DNA of 64,000 bases from DASXVX01 sp036504075 (lineage in GTDB: Bacteria > Bacillota > Sulfobacillia > Symbiobacteriales > Symbiobacteriaceae): positions 62,001 to 126,000 of the forward strand of contig DASXVX010000007.1 in the NCBI GenBank assembly GCA_036504075.1, written 5' to 3'. The first letter of the stretch is position 1. Every line of letters begins with the position of its first letter. Positions 15,963-22,944 of this stretch are shown one piece after another. The position numbers were made by a program, and so were the translations under genes. The notes beneath the pieces are model-generated. The model did no database searches, was not told the origin of the DNA, and saw only the letters and a list, made by a program, of their open reading frames with translations.

Positions 15963-17216
15963 CTATGGCAGGAACTCCTGCCACACCTGATTGCCCAGCC
16001 GCAACCCCCGGTCCGTGAGCCGGACGTGCCCGTCCCGCTGCTCCAGCAAGCCCAGCCCTTCCAGCCGGCCGAGCACGGGACCGTAGACCGCGTCCAGCGT
16101 CCGACCAAACCGGCGGGCGAACCGCTCGCCGCTGACTCCGTCCAGCAGCCGGAGGCCCATCATCATCGTTTCGGCCATCTCCCCGGCAGTGTCGATGATC
16201 TCCCCCGCCTCCACCGCCGGTTCGCCCCGGCCCAGGGCCTCCCGGTAGGCTGCCGGCGTCTTCAGGTTCCAGAACCGGTAGCGCCGGCCGGGCTCCCCCG
16301 GCGCAGTGGCCACCGCGGCCCCGCCCTGGACCCGTGAGGCCGAAAGCCGCGGCCGGGGGGCACCGGCGCCCGCCAGCGGCGCCTTCAGATCCAGGAACGA
16401 GTGCGCCCCGCAGCCCAGCCCCAGGTACGGCTCGTTCCGCCAGTAGACCTGGTTATGCCGGCACCGGTAGCCGGGCCGGGCGAAGTTCGCGACCTCGTAC
16501 TGCGCAAACCCGGCCGCCACCAACGCCGCCTGGCCCTCCCGGAACATCTCCTCCTCCGCCTCCTCCGGCGGCAGGGCCAGCCGCCCCGCCGCGTGGTCGG
16601 CAAAAAAGGGCGTACCCTCCTCGACGATCAGGCTATACGCGCTGATGTGGGTAGGCTTCAGGGCCAACGCCCGCGCGAGGGTTTCGCGGAAATCGGCGGG
16701 CGTCTGCCCCGGCAGCCCGTACATGAGGTCCAAGTTGATGTTCGTAAAGCCCGCCGCCCGGGCGGCCGCCACGGCCGCCTCCGCCTGTTCCGGCGAGTGA
16801 ATCCGCCCCAGCCGCTCCAGCAGGTGCGGCTGAAACGCCTGCACGCCAAAGGAAATCCGGTTTGCCCCCGCCAGGCGGGCCAGCCGGAGCTTCTCCCCGG
16901 CGACGTCCAACGTGCCCGGGTTGGCCTCCAGGGTAATCTCGGCGTCCGGCGCCACCGGCAGCGTCTGCCGCAGGGCGACAATCAGCGCCGCCAGCAAGTC
17001 CCCGTCCAGCAGCGTCGGCGTTCCGCCGCCGATAAAGACGGTAGGCATCGTCTCGCCGGCCAGTTCCGGCCGCCGGGCCCAAAACGCCGTCTCCGCCAGC
17101 AGGGCGGCCACGTAGCCGGAGTGGTCCGCCGGCCCGCTGCCGGCGTAGCTGTTGAAATCGCAGTAGCCGCATTTCTGCGCGCAGTACGGGATATGCACAT
17201 ATAGCGATATCGGCAT
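15963..17216 (-). CDS. hemW: Heme chaperone HemW / coproporphyrinogen III oxidase-like radical SAM protein
   Basis: 417-residue radical SAM protein. The [4Fe-4S] motif is YCAQKCGYCDF with Cys12, Cys16 and Cys19, and FIGGGTPTLL follows near residue 64. The C-terminal HemN_C-type winged region (~320-417) is present. HemW lacks the HemN-specific extra N-terminal part and is regarded as a heme-trafficking protein. It follows lepA, a common Bacillota order (lepA-hemW-hrcA), although no hrcA follows here. Start ATG 17216 with GGGGAGGG upstream. Confidence 0.92.
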   Translation of the reverse strand: MPISLYVHIPYCAQKCGYCDFNSYAGSGPADHSGYVAALLAETAFWARRPELAGETMPTVFIGGGTPTLLDGDLLAALIVALRQTLPVAPDAEITLEANPGTLDVAGEKLRLARLAGANRISFGVQAFQPHLLERLGRIHSPEQAEAAVAAARAAGFTNINLDLMYGLPGQTPADFRETLARALALKPTHISAYSLIVEEGTPFFADHAAGRLALPPEEAEEEMFREGQAALVAAGFAQYEVANFARPGYRCRHNQVYWRNEPYLGLGCGAHSFLDLKAPLAGAGAPRPRLSASRVQGGAAVATAPGEPGRRYRFWNLKTPAAYREALGRGEPAVEAGEIIDTAGEMAETMMMGLRLLDGVSGERFARRFGRTLDAVYGPVLGRLEGLGLLEQRDGHVRLTDRGLRLGNQVWQEFLP

Positions 17217-17236
17217 ATGAACACCCTCCCCTACCA

Positions 17237-17269
17237 GAAAAGAAAGCCGGCCCGTAACGGAGGGCCGGC
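17237..17269 (-). terminator. Terminator between lepA and hemW
   Basis: GCCGGCCC / GGGCCGGC (17246-17253, 17262-17269) followed on the minus strand by TTTCTTTTC. It would end most lepA transcripts, leaving hemW to partial read-through, since no promoter is evident in the remaining gap. Confidence 0.75.
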
Positions 17270-17280
17270 CTGACTGGCGT

Positions 17281-19092
17281 CTAATCGTCGTCGTCGTCGG
17301 TGGAAAGCACGGCCATGAAGGCTTCCTGCGGAATTTCGACGGACCCGACCGCCTTCATGCGCTTCTTGCCTGCCTTTTGCTTTTCCAGCAGCTTCCGCTT
17401 CCGGGTAATGTCGCCGCCGTAGCACTTCGCCAGCACGTCCTTGCGGAGCGCCGCGATGTTCTCGCGGGCGATGACCTTGTTGCCAATCGCCGCCTGAATC
17501 GGCACTTCGAACTGCTGCCGGGGAATCAGCTTGCGGAGCTTCTTCACCAGCGACCGCCCGATTTTCTCGGCTTTATCCCGGTGCGCGATGATCGAGAGGG
17601 CATCCACCGGCTCGCCGTTCAGCAGCACGTCCATCTTCACCATGTCCGACGCTTCGTATCCTATCAGTTCGTAGTCGAAGCTGGCGTAGCCCCGGGTGCG
17701 GGTCTTGAGCTGGTCGAAGAAATCGAACATGATTTCCGCCAGCGGCAGCTTGTAGTGCAGGTTGACCCGGCTGGAGGTCAGGTAATCCATGTTGATGAAC
17801 GCCCCGCGCCGGTCCTGGCACAGTTCCATCAGCGGACCGACGTATTCCGCCGGCGTAATGATGGAGGCTTTCACCAGCGGCTCCTCCACGGTGTCGATCA
17901 AAGTCGGGTCCGGCCAGGCCGCCGGATTCTCGATGATGATCTCATTCCCATTGGTCAGGTTAATGTGGTAGATGACGTTGGGCGCCGTGGTAATGAGGTC
18001 CAGGTCGAACTCCCGCTCCAGGCGCTCCTGAATGACATCCATGTGCAGCAGTCCCAGGAAGCCGCAGCGGAAGCCGAACGCCAGCGCTTCGGACGTCTCG
18101 GGTTCAAAGTGGATGGAGGCATCGTTCAGTTGCAGCTTTTCCAGGGCGTCCCGCAGTTTGGGATAGTCGTTGGTCTCCACCGGATAGAGACCGGTAAAGA
18201 CCATGGGCGTAGACTTCCGATAGCCCGGCAGCGACTCGTGGGCCGGGTTTTCCGCCGTGGTGATCGTATCGCCCACATGCACGTACTTCACTTCGCGAAT
18301 GGCCGCGGCGAGCGCGCCGACTTCGCCGGCCCGCAGTTCGTCCACCGGCGTGAGACCCGGCCGGAAAACGTACAGGTCGTCCACCACGAAGTCCTTGCCC
18401 GGCGCCATGAAGCGAATCTTGTCGCCCTTCTTCAGCGCGCCCTCAAAGATCCGGAAGTAGGTGACGACGCCCTTGTAAGAATCGTAGTAGGAGTCGTAGA
18501 TCAGGGCCTTCAGCGGCGCCCGGGCGTCACCGGCCGGCGGCGGGACCAGTGCAACCACCGACTCCAGGATCTCCTTCATGCCGACGCCGGCTTTGGCCGA
18601 CGCCATGGTGGCGAACGTGGTATCGAGGCCGATGACCTCTTCGATTTCCTTCTTGACCTTCTCCGGGTCGGCACTGGGCAGGTCGATCTTGTTGATGACC
18701 GGGATGATTTCCAGGTTGTGCTCTAACGCCATGTAGACGTTGGCCAGGGTCTGCGCCTCGATGCCCTGCGTGGCATCCACCACCAGCAGAGCGCCTTCGC
18801 AGCCCGCCAACGCCCGGGAAACCTCATAGGTGAAGTCCACATGTCCTGGCGTGTCGATGAGGTTGAGCACGTAATGCTCGCCATCCTCGGCCTGATAGTC
18901 CATGCGCACCGACTGCGCCTTGATCGTAATCCCGCGCTCACGCTCCAGGTCCATGCTGTCCAGGACCTGGTCCTGCATCTCGCGGGTGCTGAGCACGCCG
19001 GTGAACTCAATCAGGCGGTCAGCCAACGTGGACTTGCCATGGTCGATATGGGCAATAATGCAGAAGTTCCGGATATGCTTCTGGTCTACCAT
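17281..19092 (-). CDS. lepA: Elongation factor 4 (LepA), translational GTPase
   Basis: 603-residue back-translocating ribosomal GTPase. G1 AHIDHGKSTLADR is at residues ~12-24, G2 region RGITIKAQ, G3 DTPGHVDF, G4 NKIDLPSA. The C-terminal LepA domain shows GGDITRKRKLLEKQKAGKKRMKAVG, the tail unique to EF4. ATG at 19092 gives the standard start (VDQKHIRNFCIIAHIDHGK); AGGAGG is 15 bases upstream, further than usual. An ATG at 19134 adds 14 atypical residues and is less likely. Confidence 0.95.
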   Translation of the reverse strand: MVDQKHIRNFCIIAHIDHGKSTLADRLIEFTGVLSTREMQDQVLDSMDLERERGITIKAQSVRMDYQAEDGEHYVLNLIDTPGHVDFTYEVSRALAGCEGALLVVDATQGIEAQTLANVYMALEHNLEIIPVINKIDLPSADPEKVKKEIEEVIGLDTTFATMASAKAGVGMKEILESVVALVPPPAGDARAPLKALIYDSYYDSYKGVVTYFRIFEGALKKGDKIRFMAPGKDFVVDDLYVFRPGLTPVDELRAGEVGALAAAIREVKYVHVGDTITTAENPAHESLPGYRKSTPMVFTGLYPVETNDYPKLRDALEKLQLNDASIHFEPETSEALAFGFRCGFLGLLHMDVIQERLEREFDLDLITTAPNVIYHINLTNGNEIIIENPAAWPDPTLIDTVEEPLVKASIITPAEYVGPLMELCQDRRGAFINMDYLTSSRVNLHYKLPLAEIMFDFFDQLKTRTRGYASFDYELIGYEASDMVKMDVLLNGEPVDALSIIAHRDKAEKIGRSLVKKLRKLIPRQQFEVPIQAAIGNKVIARENIAALRKDVLAKCYGGDITRKRKLLEKQKAGKKRMKAVGSVEIPQEAFMAVLSTDDDDD

Positions 19093-19289
19093 CGGATTTG
19101 CAAACGGCCTCCTGTAGCACAGGCTTCTCTTCATTATACCACCACAAACGATCGTCGGCATCACAACGATTTTACCGGTGACCGGAGGTTCGGGCGATCG
19201 TATAATGCCCCCCCGATCGGCATGGTCTATAGTTCTTTTAGACTACGGGTGTTATGTATCCATTTTGTATAAACATTTTAGCCCATCTG

Positions 19290-19319
19290 TTGACATAGAC
19301 TTTTGGTGCTAGGTATAAT
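19290..19319 (+). promoter_or_regulatory. Consensus sigma-A promoter of the XRE regulator
   Basis: Perfect TTGACA (19290-19295) and perfect TATAAT (19314-19319) with an 18-base spacer, about 34 bases before the ATG of the regulator. Perfect hexamers are unusual in this GC-rich window and indicate strong or tightly repressed expression; the regulator may bind here itself. Confidence 0.85.
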
Positions 19320-19352
19320 TCAATACGTAGACCGTTAACGGAGGGGTGCTTT

Positions 19353-20009
19353 ATGCAGGTGGGGCGGCGCGTCGCGAAATTGCGGGCGGCTCACGGCGAG
19401 TCGTTGCGTGATGCCGCCGCCCGGACGGGGGTTAGCCACACTACCATCGCACGCATTGAAAAAGGTGAAATCACCGGCAGCTTTCATAGCACATTACGCA
19501 AAATCGCCGACGGCTATAGTGTGCGAATGGAGTTCCTGCTTACCGGACGCGATCCCCGGCAGGATTTCGAAACCGCCATTCGCCGGCTGCCACCGGATGA
19601 ACGCAGCAGACTCTACTTTGCCTCCACCCGGGCGCGGATCAAAATGGTCCTGGATTTCCTGGCAACCGAGTATCGCGACGAGTTTTCCATCGACCTGCTG
19701 GCGGAAGCCGCCGGCTTTGAGGCCGATGGGTTTCAGGTGTTGCTGGATCAGTGGCATGCCGATGAGCTGCCTGAAGAGGTGAATATGCGGCTGGCGGAGA
19801 CACTGTCCCGCCTGACCGGCATCTCCCCGCATTGGTTCCGAACCGGTTCACTGGGCGCCGACTCTTCGGAGTTGATATCAAAGGAGGCACTTAACGCTTA
19901 TATCAACCTGATGAAAAAGGCGGCGCAAAACGGCATCCAGCCGCAAATGCTGGACATGGCGATCGATCTGTTGATCATGAAGAACCGTTCCAACGTGTCG
20001 GTGTCATAG
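19353..20009 (+). CDS. XRE-family helix-turn-helix transcriptional regulator
   Basis: 218-residue DNA-binding protein. The N-terminal XRE/Cro-C1 HTH covers residues ~3-60 (VAKLRAAHGESLRDAAARTGVSHTTIARIEKGE). The remaining ~150 residues are helical and not recognised; AEAAGFEADGFQVLLDQWHADELP looks like another small helical motif. GGAGGGG lies 9 bases before ATG 19353. It stands alone, divergent from lepA. Base composition (many A/T third positions in ITGSFHSTLRK) is lower in GC than its neighbours, hinting at a foreign or fast-evolving regulator. Confidence 0.88.
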   Translation: MQVGRRVAKLRAAHGESLRDAAARTGVSHTTIARIEKGEITGSFHSTLRKIADGYSVRMEFLLTGRDPRQDFETAIRRLPPDERSRLYFASTRARIKMVLDFLATEYRDEFSIDLLAEAAGFEADGFQVLLDQWHADELPEEVNMRLAETLSRLTGISPHWFRTGSLGADSSELISKEALNAYINLMKKAAQNGIQPQMLDMAIDLLIMKNRSNVSVS

Positions 20010-20018
20010 TCGGAGGTC

Positions 20019-20270
20019 TCAGGGAGCACGGCCACGGTCGAAGAGAAGGATCAGGGAGGGGACCCGCATTTGAAAGCCGAGAACCGTAAGATCCCAGCCA
20101 CCCGTTCCCGCTTGCAGTGGGGCTAAGCGGAACAGGTGGCTGGGGTCGTTTTCGCGCCCTTCCAGCTCAAGCGTGCCCCGCTCGGCCCGCAGCATGGCGA
20201 AGATCACCAGGAGAATCCAGAGGGCCAGGAGGCGGATGCCCGGTCGCTTGCCTAACAGCTTACGTAACAT
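20019..20270 (-). CDS. Small membrane protein of unknown function (spoIIP-adjacent)
   Basis: 83 residues with a basic N-terminus (MLRKLLGKRPGIR), one membrane segment (LLALWILLVIFAML, ~15-28) and a mixed tail. It follows spoIIP by 53 bases on the same strand, so it may belong to the same sporulation operon. The Shine-Dalgarno site is weak. An inverted repeat at 20094-20143 lies within the frame, so the region might instead be a terminator for the facing regulator gene. Confidence 0.5.
   Translation of the reverse strand: MLRKLLGKRPGIRLLALWILLVIFAMLRAERGTLELEGRENDPSHLFRLAPLQAGTGGWDLTVLGFQMRVPSLILLFDRGRAP
20094..20143. repeat. Long imperfect inverted repeat
   Basis: CCAGCCACC / GGTGGCTGG is perfect over 9 bp and continues inward with CGTTCCCGCTT against AAGCGGAACA (one bulge), giving about 19 paired bases around a 10-base loop. 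On the plus strand it is followed by GGTCGTTTTCG. It may end the XRE regulator transcript. Confidence 0.5.
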
Positions 20271-20323
20271 GCACCATCACCGGCGCGTAGTCTGCCCCGC
20301 GACTCCACCGCTTATGCACGGTG

Positions 20324-21520
20324 CTAATGCGGGAAGGCCCCTTCCCGGGCGATTTGGGCCAGTGCCTGAGCGAGGTAGTTGATCGACCGCTCGGCCTCGG
20401 CGTACTGATTCATGGGTCCGCCCATTTCGAAAAGCACCGCGCCGGTGATCAGGTCCTGGTTGTACTGGTCGTGCTGCACCCGAGTAGCTACGGTGATGCC
20501 CGGGGAGTTCTTCTCCAGACGATCTCTGATCTTCTCGCAGAATGCCTTGTTTTGCTCCCAGTGCGGCTCACTTACATCGCCGATGATGCACCCGATTTTC
20601 GCTACTTTCTGTCCGTTCACGATGGCCGTGGTATTCTGGCCGTAGGTGCCGTCCCGATGGATATCGATGAGGACCTTGACGGTCGGGTGCTCGGAGAGAA
20701 TGCGCTTCGCCGTGACCCGGGAGGCGTCGTAGGCGTAGTCGTAACCCAGGCTCTGGTGAGTGCCGTCGGCGTGGACCGAGATGACGCCCAGGCTCTTCAG
20801 CCGTAAGGCCAGCGTGCGGCCCAGGTCCACGACGGTCCGCTTCTTGTGGTCGAACGACCGGATGGTGTTCAAATCCTGCTGGCTGGTTACCGCCAGGGTC
20901 GGGAACTCGGAAATATACGACTCCCAGTCGTGCGTGTGGTAGATGCCGATCAGCGGCAGGCCGCCGTTCACCACCGCCGTTTGGGCCGGTTGTTCAGGCG
21001 GATTGGACTCCGCGGCGGAACTGGCGCCGGGGGCCTGTCCGGGCGGATTTGCTCCGCCGGGCAGGGCGGAGGGGGGCGGCGGGGCCGGCTTCGAGTCCGC
21101 CACCGTGGGTCCCTGGTCGCCATGCAGGAACGGCAGCATCGTCTGAAAGAGCGTCTGCGGCTTATCGCTCCCCCGGCCCGACCAGTAGACCACCAGGCTC
21201 TTGTTGGGCTGGGCCGCCGGGTCAGCGGTGGAGAGCATCGGCAGGGCATAGCGCAACAGCAGGCGGGCCGTGGCCTGGCTGGGCCGGAAAATCTGGAGCC
21301 AGAGCGGGTCCTCCCGGGGCTGGGTCTCTTCCATGGCGGCGGTTGAATGCCCGTCGCCGCCGGCCAGGGCCGTCACCGCAGGGCCGCCGCCGGGCGTCCG
21401 GTTAACCAGCAGGCCAATGGTAAAGCCGATGGCGACCACATATGCAGCAAGAAACTGTTTGGCTGCCCAGATGCGCTTCGTGGCGATCACCCCATACACA
21501 CGACTCGGGAACTCGTCCAA
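20324..21520 (-). CDS. spoIIP: Stage II sporulation protein P (SpoIIP), peptidoglycan amidase/endopeptidase
   Basis: 398-residue engulfment hydrolase that works with SpoIID and SpoIIM at the septum. One N-terminal membrane segment (~19-42) is followed by a linker and the catalytic domain. Zn-ligand motifs are IGIYHTHDWESYIS near residue 190 and DIHRDGTYGQNT near 285, with AVLFEMGGPMNQYAEAERSI at the C-terminus. The TTG at 21520 has no clear Shine-Dalgarno site; a GTG seven or ten codons in (VYGVIATK) is possible. Its presence shows that the organism is a spore former. Confidence 0.9.
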   Translation of the reverse strand: MDEFPSRVYGVIATKRIWAAKQFLAAYVVAIGFTIGLLVNRTPGGGPAVTALAGGDGHSTAAMEETQPREDPLWLQIFRPSQATARLLLRYALPMLSTADPAAQPNKSLVVYWSGRGSDKPQTLFQTMLPFLHGDQGPTVADSKPAPPPPSALPGGANPPGQAPGASSAAESNPPEQPAQTAVVNGGLPLIGIYHTHDWESYISEFPTLAVTSQQDLNTIRSFDHKKRTVVDLGRTLALRLKSLGVISVHADGTHQSLGYDYAYDASRVTAKRILSEHPTVKVLIDIHRDGTYGQNTTAIVNGQKVAKIGCIIGDVSEPHWEQNKAFCEKIRDRLEKNSPGITVATRVQHDQYNQDLITGAVLFEMGGPMNQYAEAERSINYLAQALAQIAREGAFPH

Positions 21521-21574
21521 TGCATGTGTACGGGCCTGGGTGCCGCGTTATGACAAGGACCTGAAATGACAGAA

Positions 21575-21594
21575 GCCCGGCCTTGTGGCCGGGC
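21575..21594 (-). terminator. Rho-independent terminator of greA
   Basis: GCCCGGCC / GGCCGGGC stem with a TTGT loop. On the minus strand TTCTGTCATTT follows. It lies 14 bases after the greA stop. Confidence 0.85.
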
Positions 21595-21608
21595 TCCCGG
21601 ATGGCGCG

Positions 21609-22088
21609 CTACTGCACGTCCACGATTTCGTACTTGATGTGCCCGACAGGCGCCTCTACTTCGACGATCGTCCCTTTCTTCTTGCCCAGGATGGCCCGTC
21701 CGACCGGTGACTCATTGGAGATTTTGGCCTTGGACGGGTCCGCTTCCACCGAACCCACGAGAGTGTACTCCAGGAGGTCACCGTACTCCAGGTCCTTCAG
21801 ATGGACGGTGGAGCCGAGCCGAACCTCGTCGCCTACCCCGACCCCCGGGTCTTCGATCACTATGGCATTGCGCAGTGTGTTCTCCAGGGTTGCGATGCGT
21901 CCTTCGACGAAAGCCTGCTCATTGCGGGCGTCGTCGTACTCGGAGTTCTCAGAGAGATCGCCGAGCGACCGCGCTTCCTTGAGACGCTCGGCCACTTCCT
22001 TGCGCTTCACGTTGCGCAGGTAGTCGAGCTCTTGCTGCAACTTGCTAAGACCTTCCGGGGACAGCACAACGGCCTTAGAGTCTTCCAT
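21609..22088 (-). CDS. greA: Transcription elongation factor GreA
   Basis: 159-residue factor that reactivates backtracked RNA polymerase. The N-terminal coiled coil (LSPEGLSKLQQELDYLRNVKRKEVAERLKEARSLGDLSENSEYDDARNEQAFVEGRIATLE) carries the conserved acidic tip D-L-S-E-N-S-E-Y. The C-terminal FKBP-like domain ends VEAPVGHIKYEIVDVQ. ATG 22088 with AAAGGGAG upstream. Monocistronic, with its own promoter and terminator. Confidence 0.96.
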   Translation of the reverse strand: MEDSKAVVLSPEGLSKLQQELDYLRNVKRKEVAERLKEARSLGDLSENSEYDDARNEQAFVEGRIATLENTLRNAIVIEDPGVGVGDEVRLGSTVHLKDLEYGDLLEYTLVGSVEADPSKAKISNESPVGRAILGKKKGTIVEVEAPVGHIKYEIVDVQ

Positions 22089-22253
22089 GCTTTCAGTCTC
22101 CCTTTAAGCGATTCTCTAACCCGGGGCGGGGTGTGTTCGGGGCAGTCTGCCGGTGTTTTACCTGCATTCGTCAGGCCACAGCACGTGCGGCGGTAGTCTC
22201 AGAGAAAAAAGAAGAACCCCGCAGGAACGGCCCACCTGCTGGCTTCGCAGTCT

Positions 22254-22282
22254 ATTTTACAGGTTGGGTGTACAAGAATCAA
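22254..22282 (-). promoter_or_regulatory. Sigma-A promoter of greA
   Basis: On the minus strand TTGATT (22282-22277), a 17-base spacer and TAAAAT (22259-22254). It predicts a 5' UTR of about 160 bases for greA. A small GCAGG / CCTGC hairpin (22221-22239) followed at a short distance by TTCTTCTTTTTT lies inside that UTR. Confidence 0.6.
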
Positions 22283-22332
22283 GTGGTGCGTGAGAAAATT
22301 CGTGGTTGTTAGGGATGCCGCCGGGCCGACTG

Positions 22333-22572
22333 TCAGGAGAAAGTCTGCCCCAGGATCACCTGTTTCAGCATTTCCAACTGGCCAATGACCCGTGCGGGGT
22401 CTTTGATGACTTCGTCGGTGGCGCCCAGGAAGCTATAGTTGCCCTGGTCATCGCGGATGACCATCAGGATTTCGCTTACCTGATCCGTGCGCTCCATATC
22501 GGCCGCGTATTCCAACACCTCTACCCGGGAGGCCTTGGAGCGGTCCAGAAAGACCACTTTGTCCGTGCGCAC
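22333..22572 (-). CDS. Small conserved-looking protein of unknown function
   Basis: 79 residues, acidic and soluble, beginning RTDKVVFLDRSKASRVEVLEYAADMERTDQVSEILMVIRDDQGNYSFLGATDEVIKDP. It reads like a compact alpha/beta protein; no catalytic motif is visible. The GTG start at 22572 has GGGAGGGGG about 14 bases upstream, rather distant. It lies between an 82-residue small gene and greA on the same strand. Confidence 0.7.
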   Translation of the reverse strand: MRTDKVVFLDRSKASRVEVLEYAADMERTDQVSEILMVIRDDQGNYSFLGATDEVIKDPARVIGQLEMLKQVILGQTFS

Positions 22573-22640
22573 AGGCTCTTAACGCCCCCTCCCACCCGCA
22601 TCCGGTGTATTATGGTATGCAGCCTGGGCGGGGGTGGGTC

Positions 22641-22889
22641 CTAGAAGTTTGCGTCCCGACCGGACAGCTTGGCCTTCAGCCGGGTTTCCAGCATCTCGAG
22701 GGCCTCGGCATAGAACGTGGCCGGCGACTGCCCGGGCACGTGCACGGTCGCCTGCCAACCCCCGAAAAACGGGGCGACGACGAAATGATAGCCTTTCCCC
22801 TGTACGGGAATTTCAAACGGGTTGTCGCCCGGCTGGGCCTCGCAGTTCAACCGGCGGGCGAGTTCCGCCGCCACCTCCTGTAACGTCAA
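22641..22889 (-). CDS. Small protein of unknown function
   Basis: 82 residues: a helix (LQEVAAELARRLNCEAQPGD) followed by beta-like stretches (FEIPVQGKGYHFVVAPFFGGWQATVHV) and a C-terminal helix. The TTG at 22889 was chosen because GGAGGAGGGG lies immediately upstream at normal spacing. It begins 56 bases after the 3' end of the group II intron, so the intron sits directly upstream of it. Confidence 0.65.
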   Translation of the reverse strand: MTLQEVAAELARRLNCEAQPGDNPFEIPVQGKGYHFVVAPFFGGWQATVHVPGQSPATFYAEALEMLETRLKAKLSGRDANF

Positions 22890-22944
22890 AGAAAGCCCCT
22901 CCTCCACGTGGCACGTTTGCCACCAGCATACCACAGACGCGAAA

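Noticed and set aside
15963..17216. HemN (true coproporphyrinogen III oxidase)
   Set aside because: The protein is shorter and has the HemW-type N-terminus and lepA context; the HemN-specific N-terminal extension is absent.
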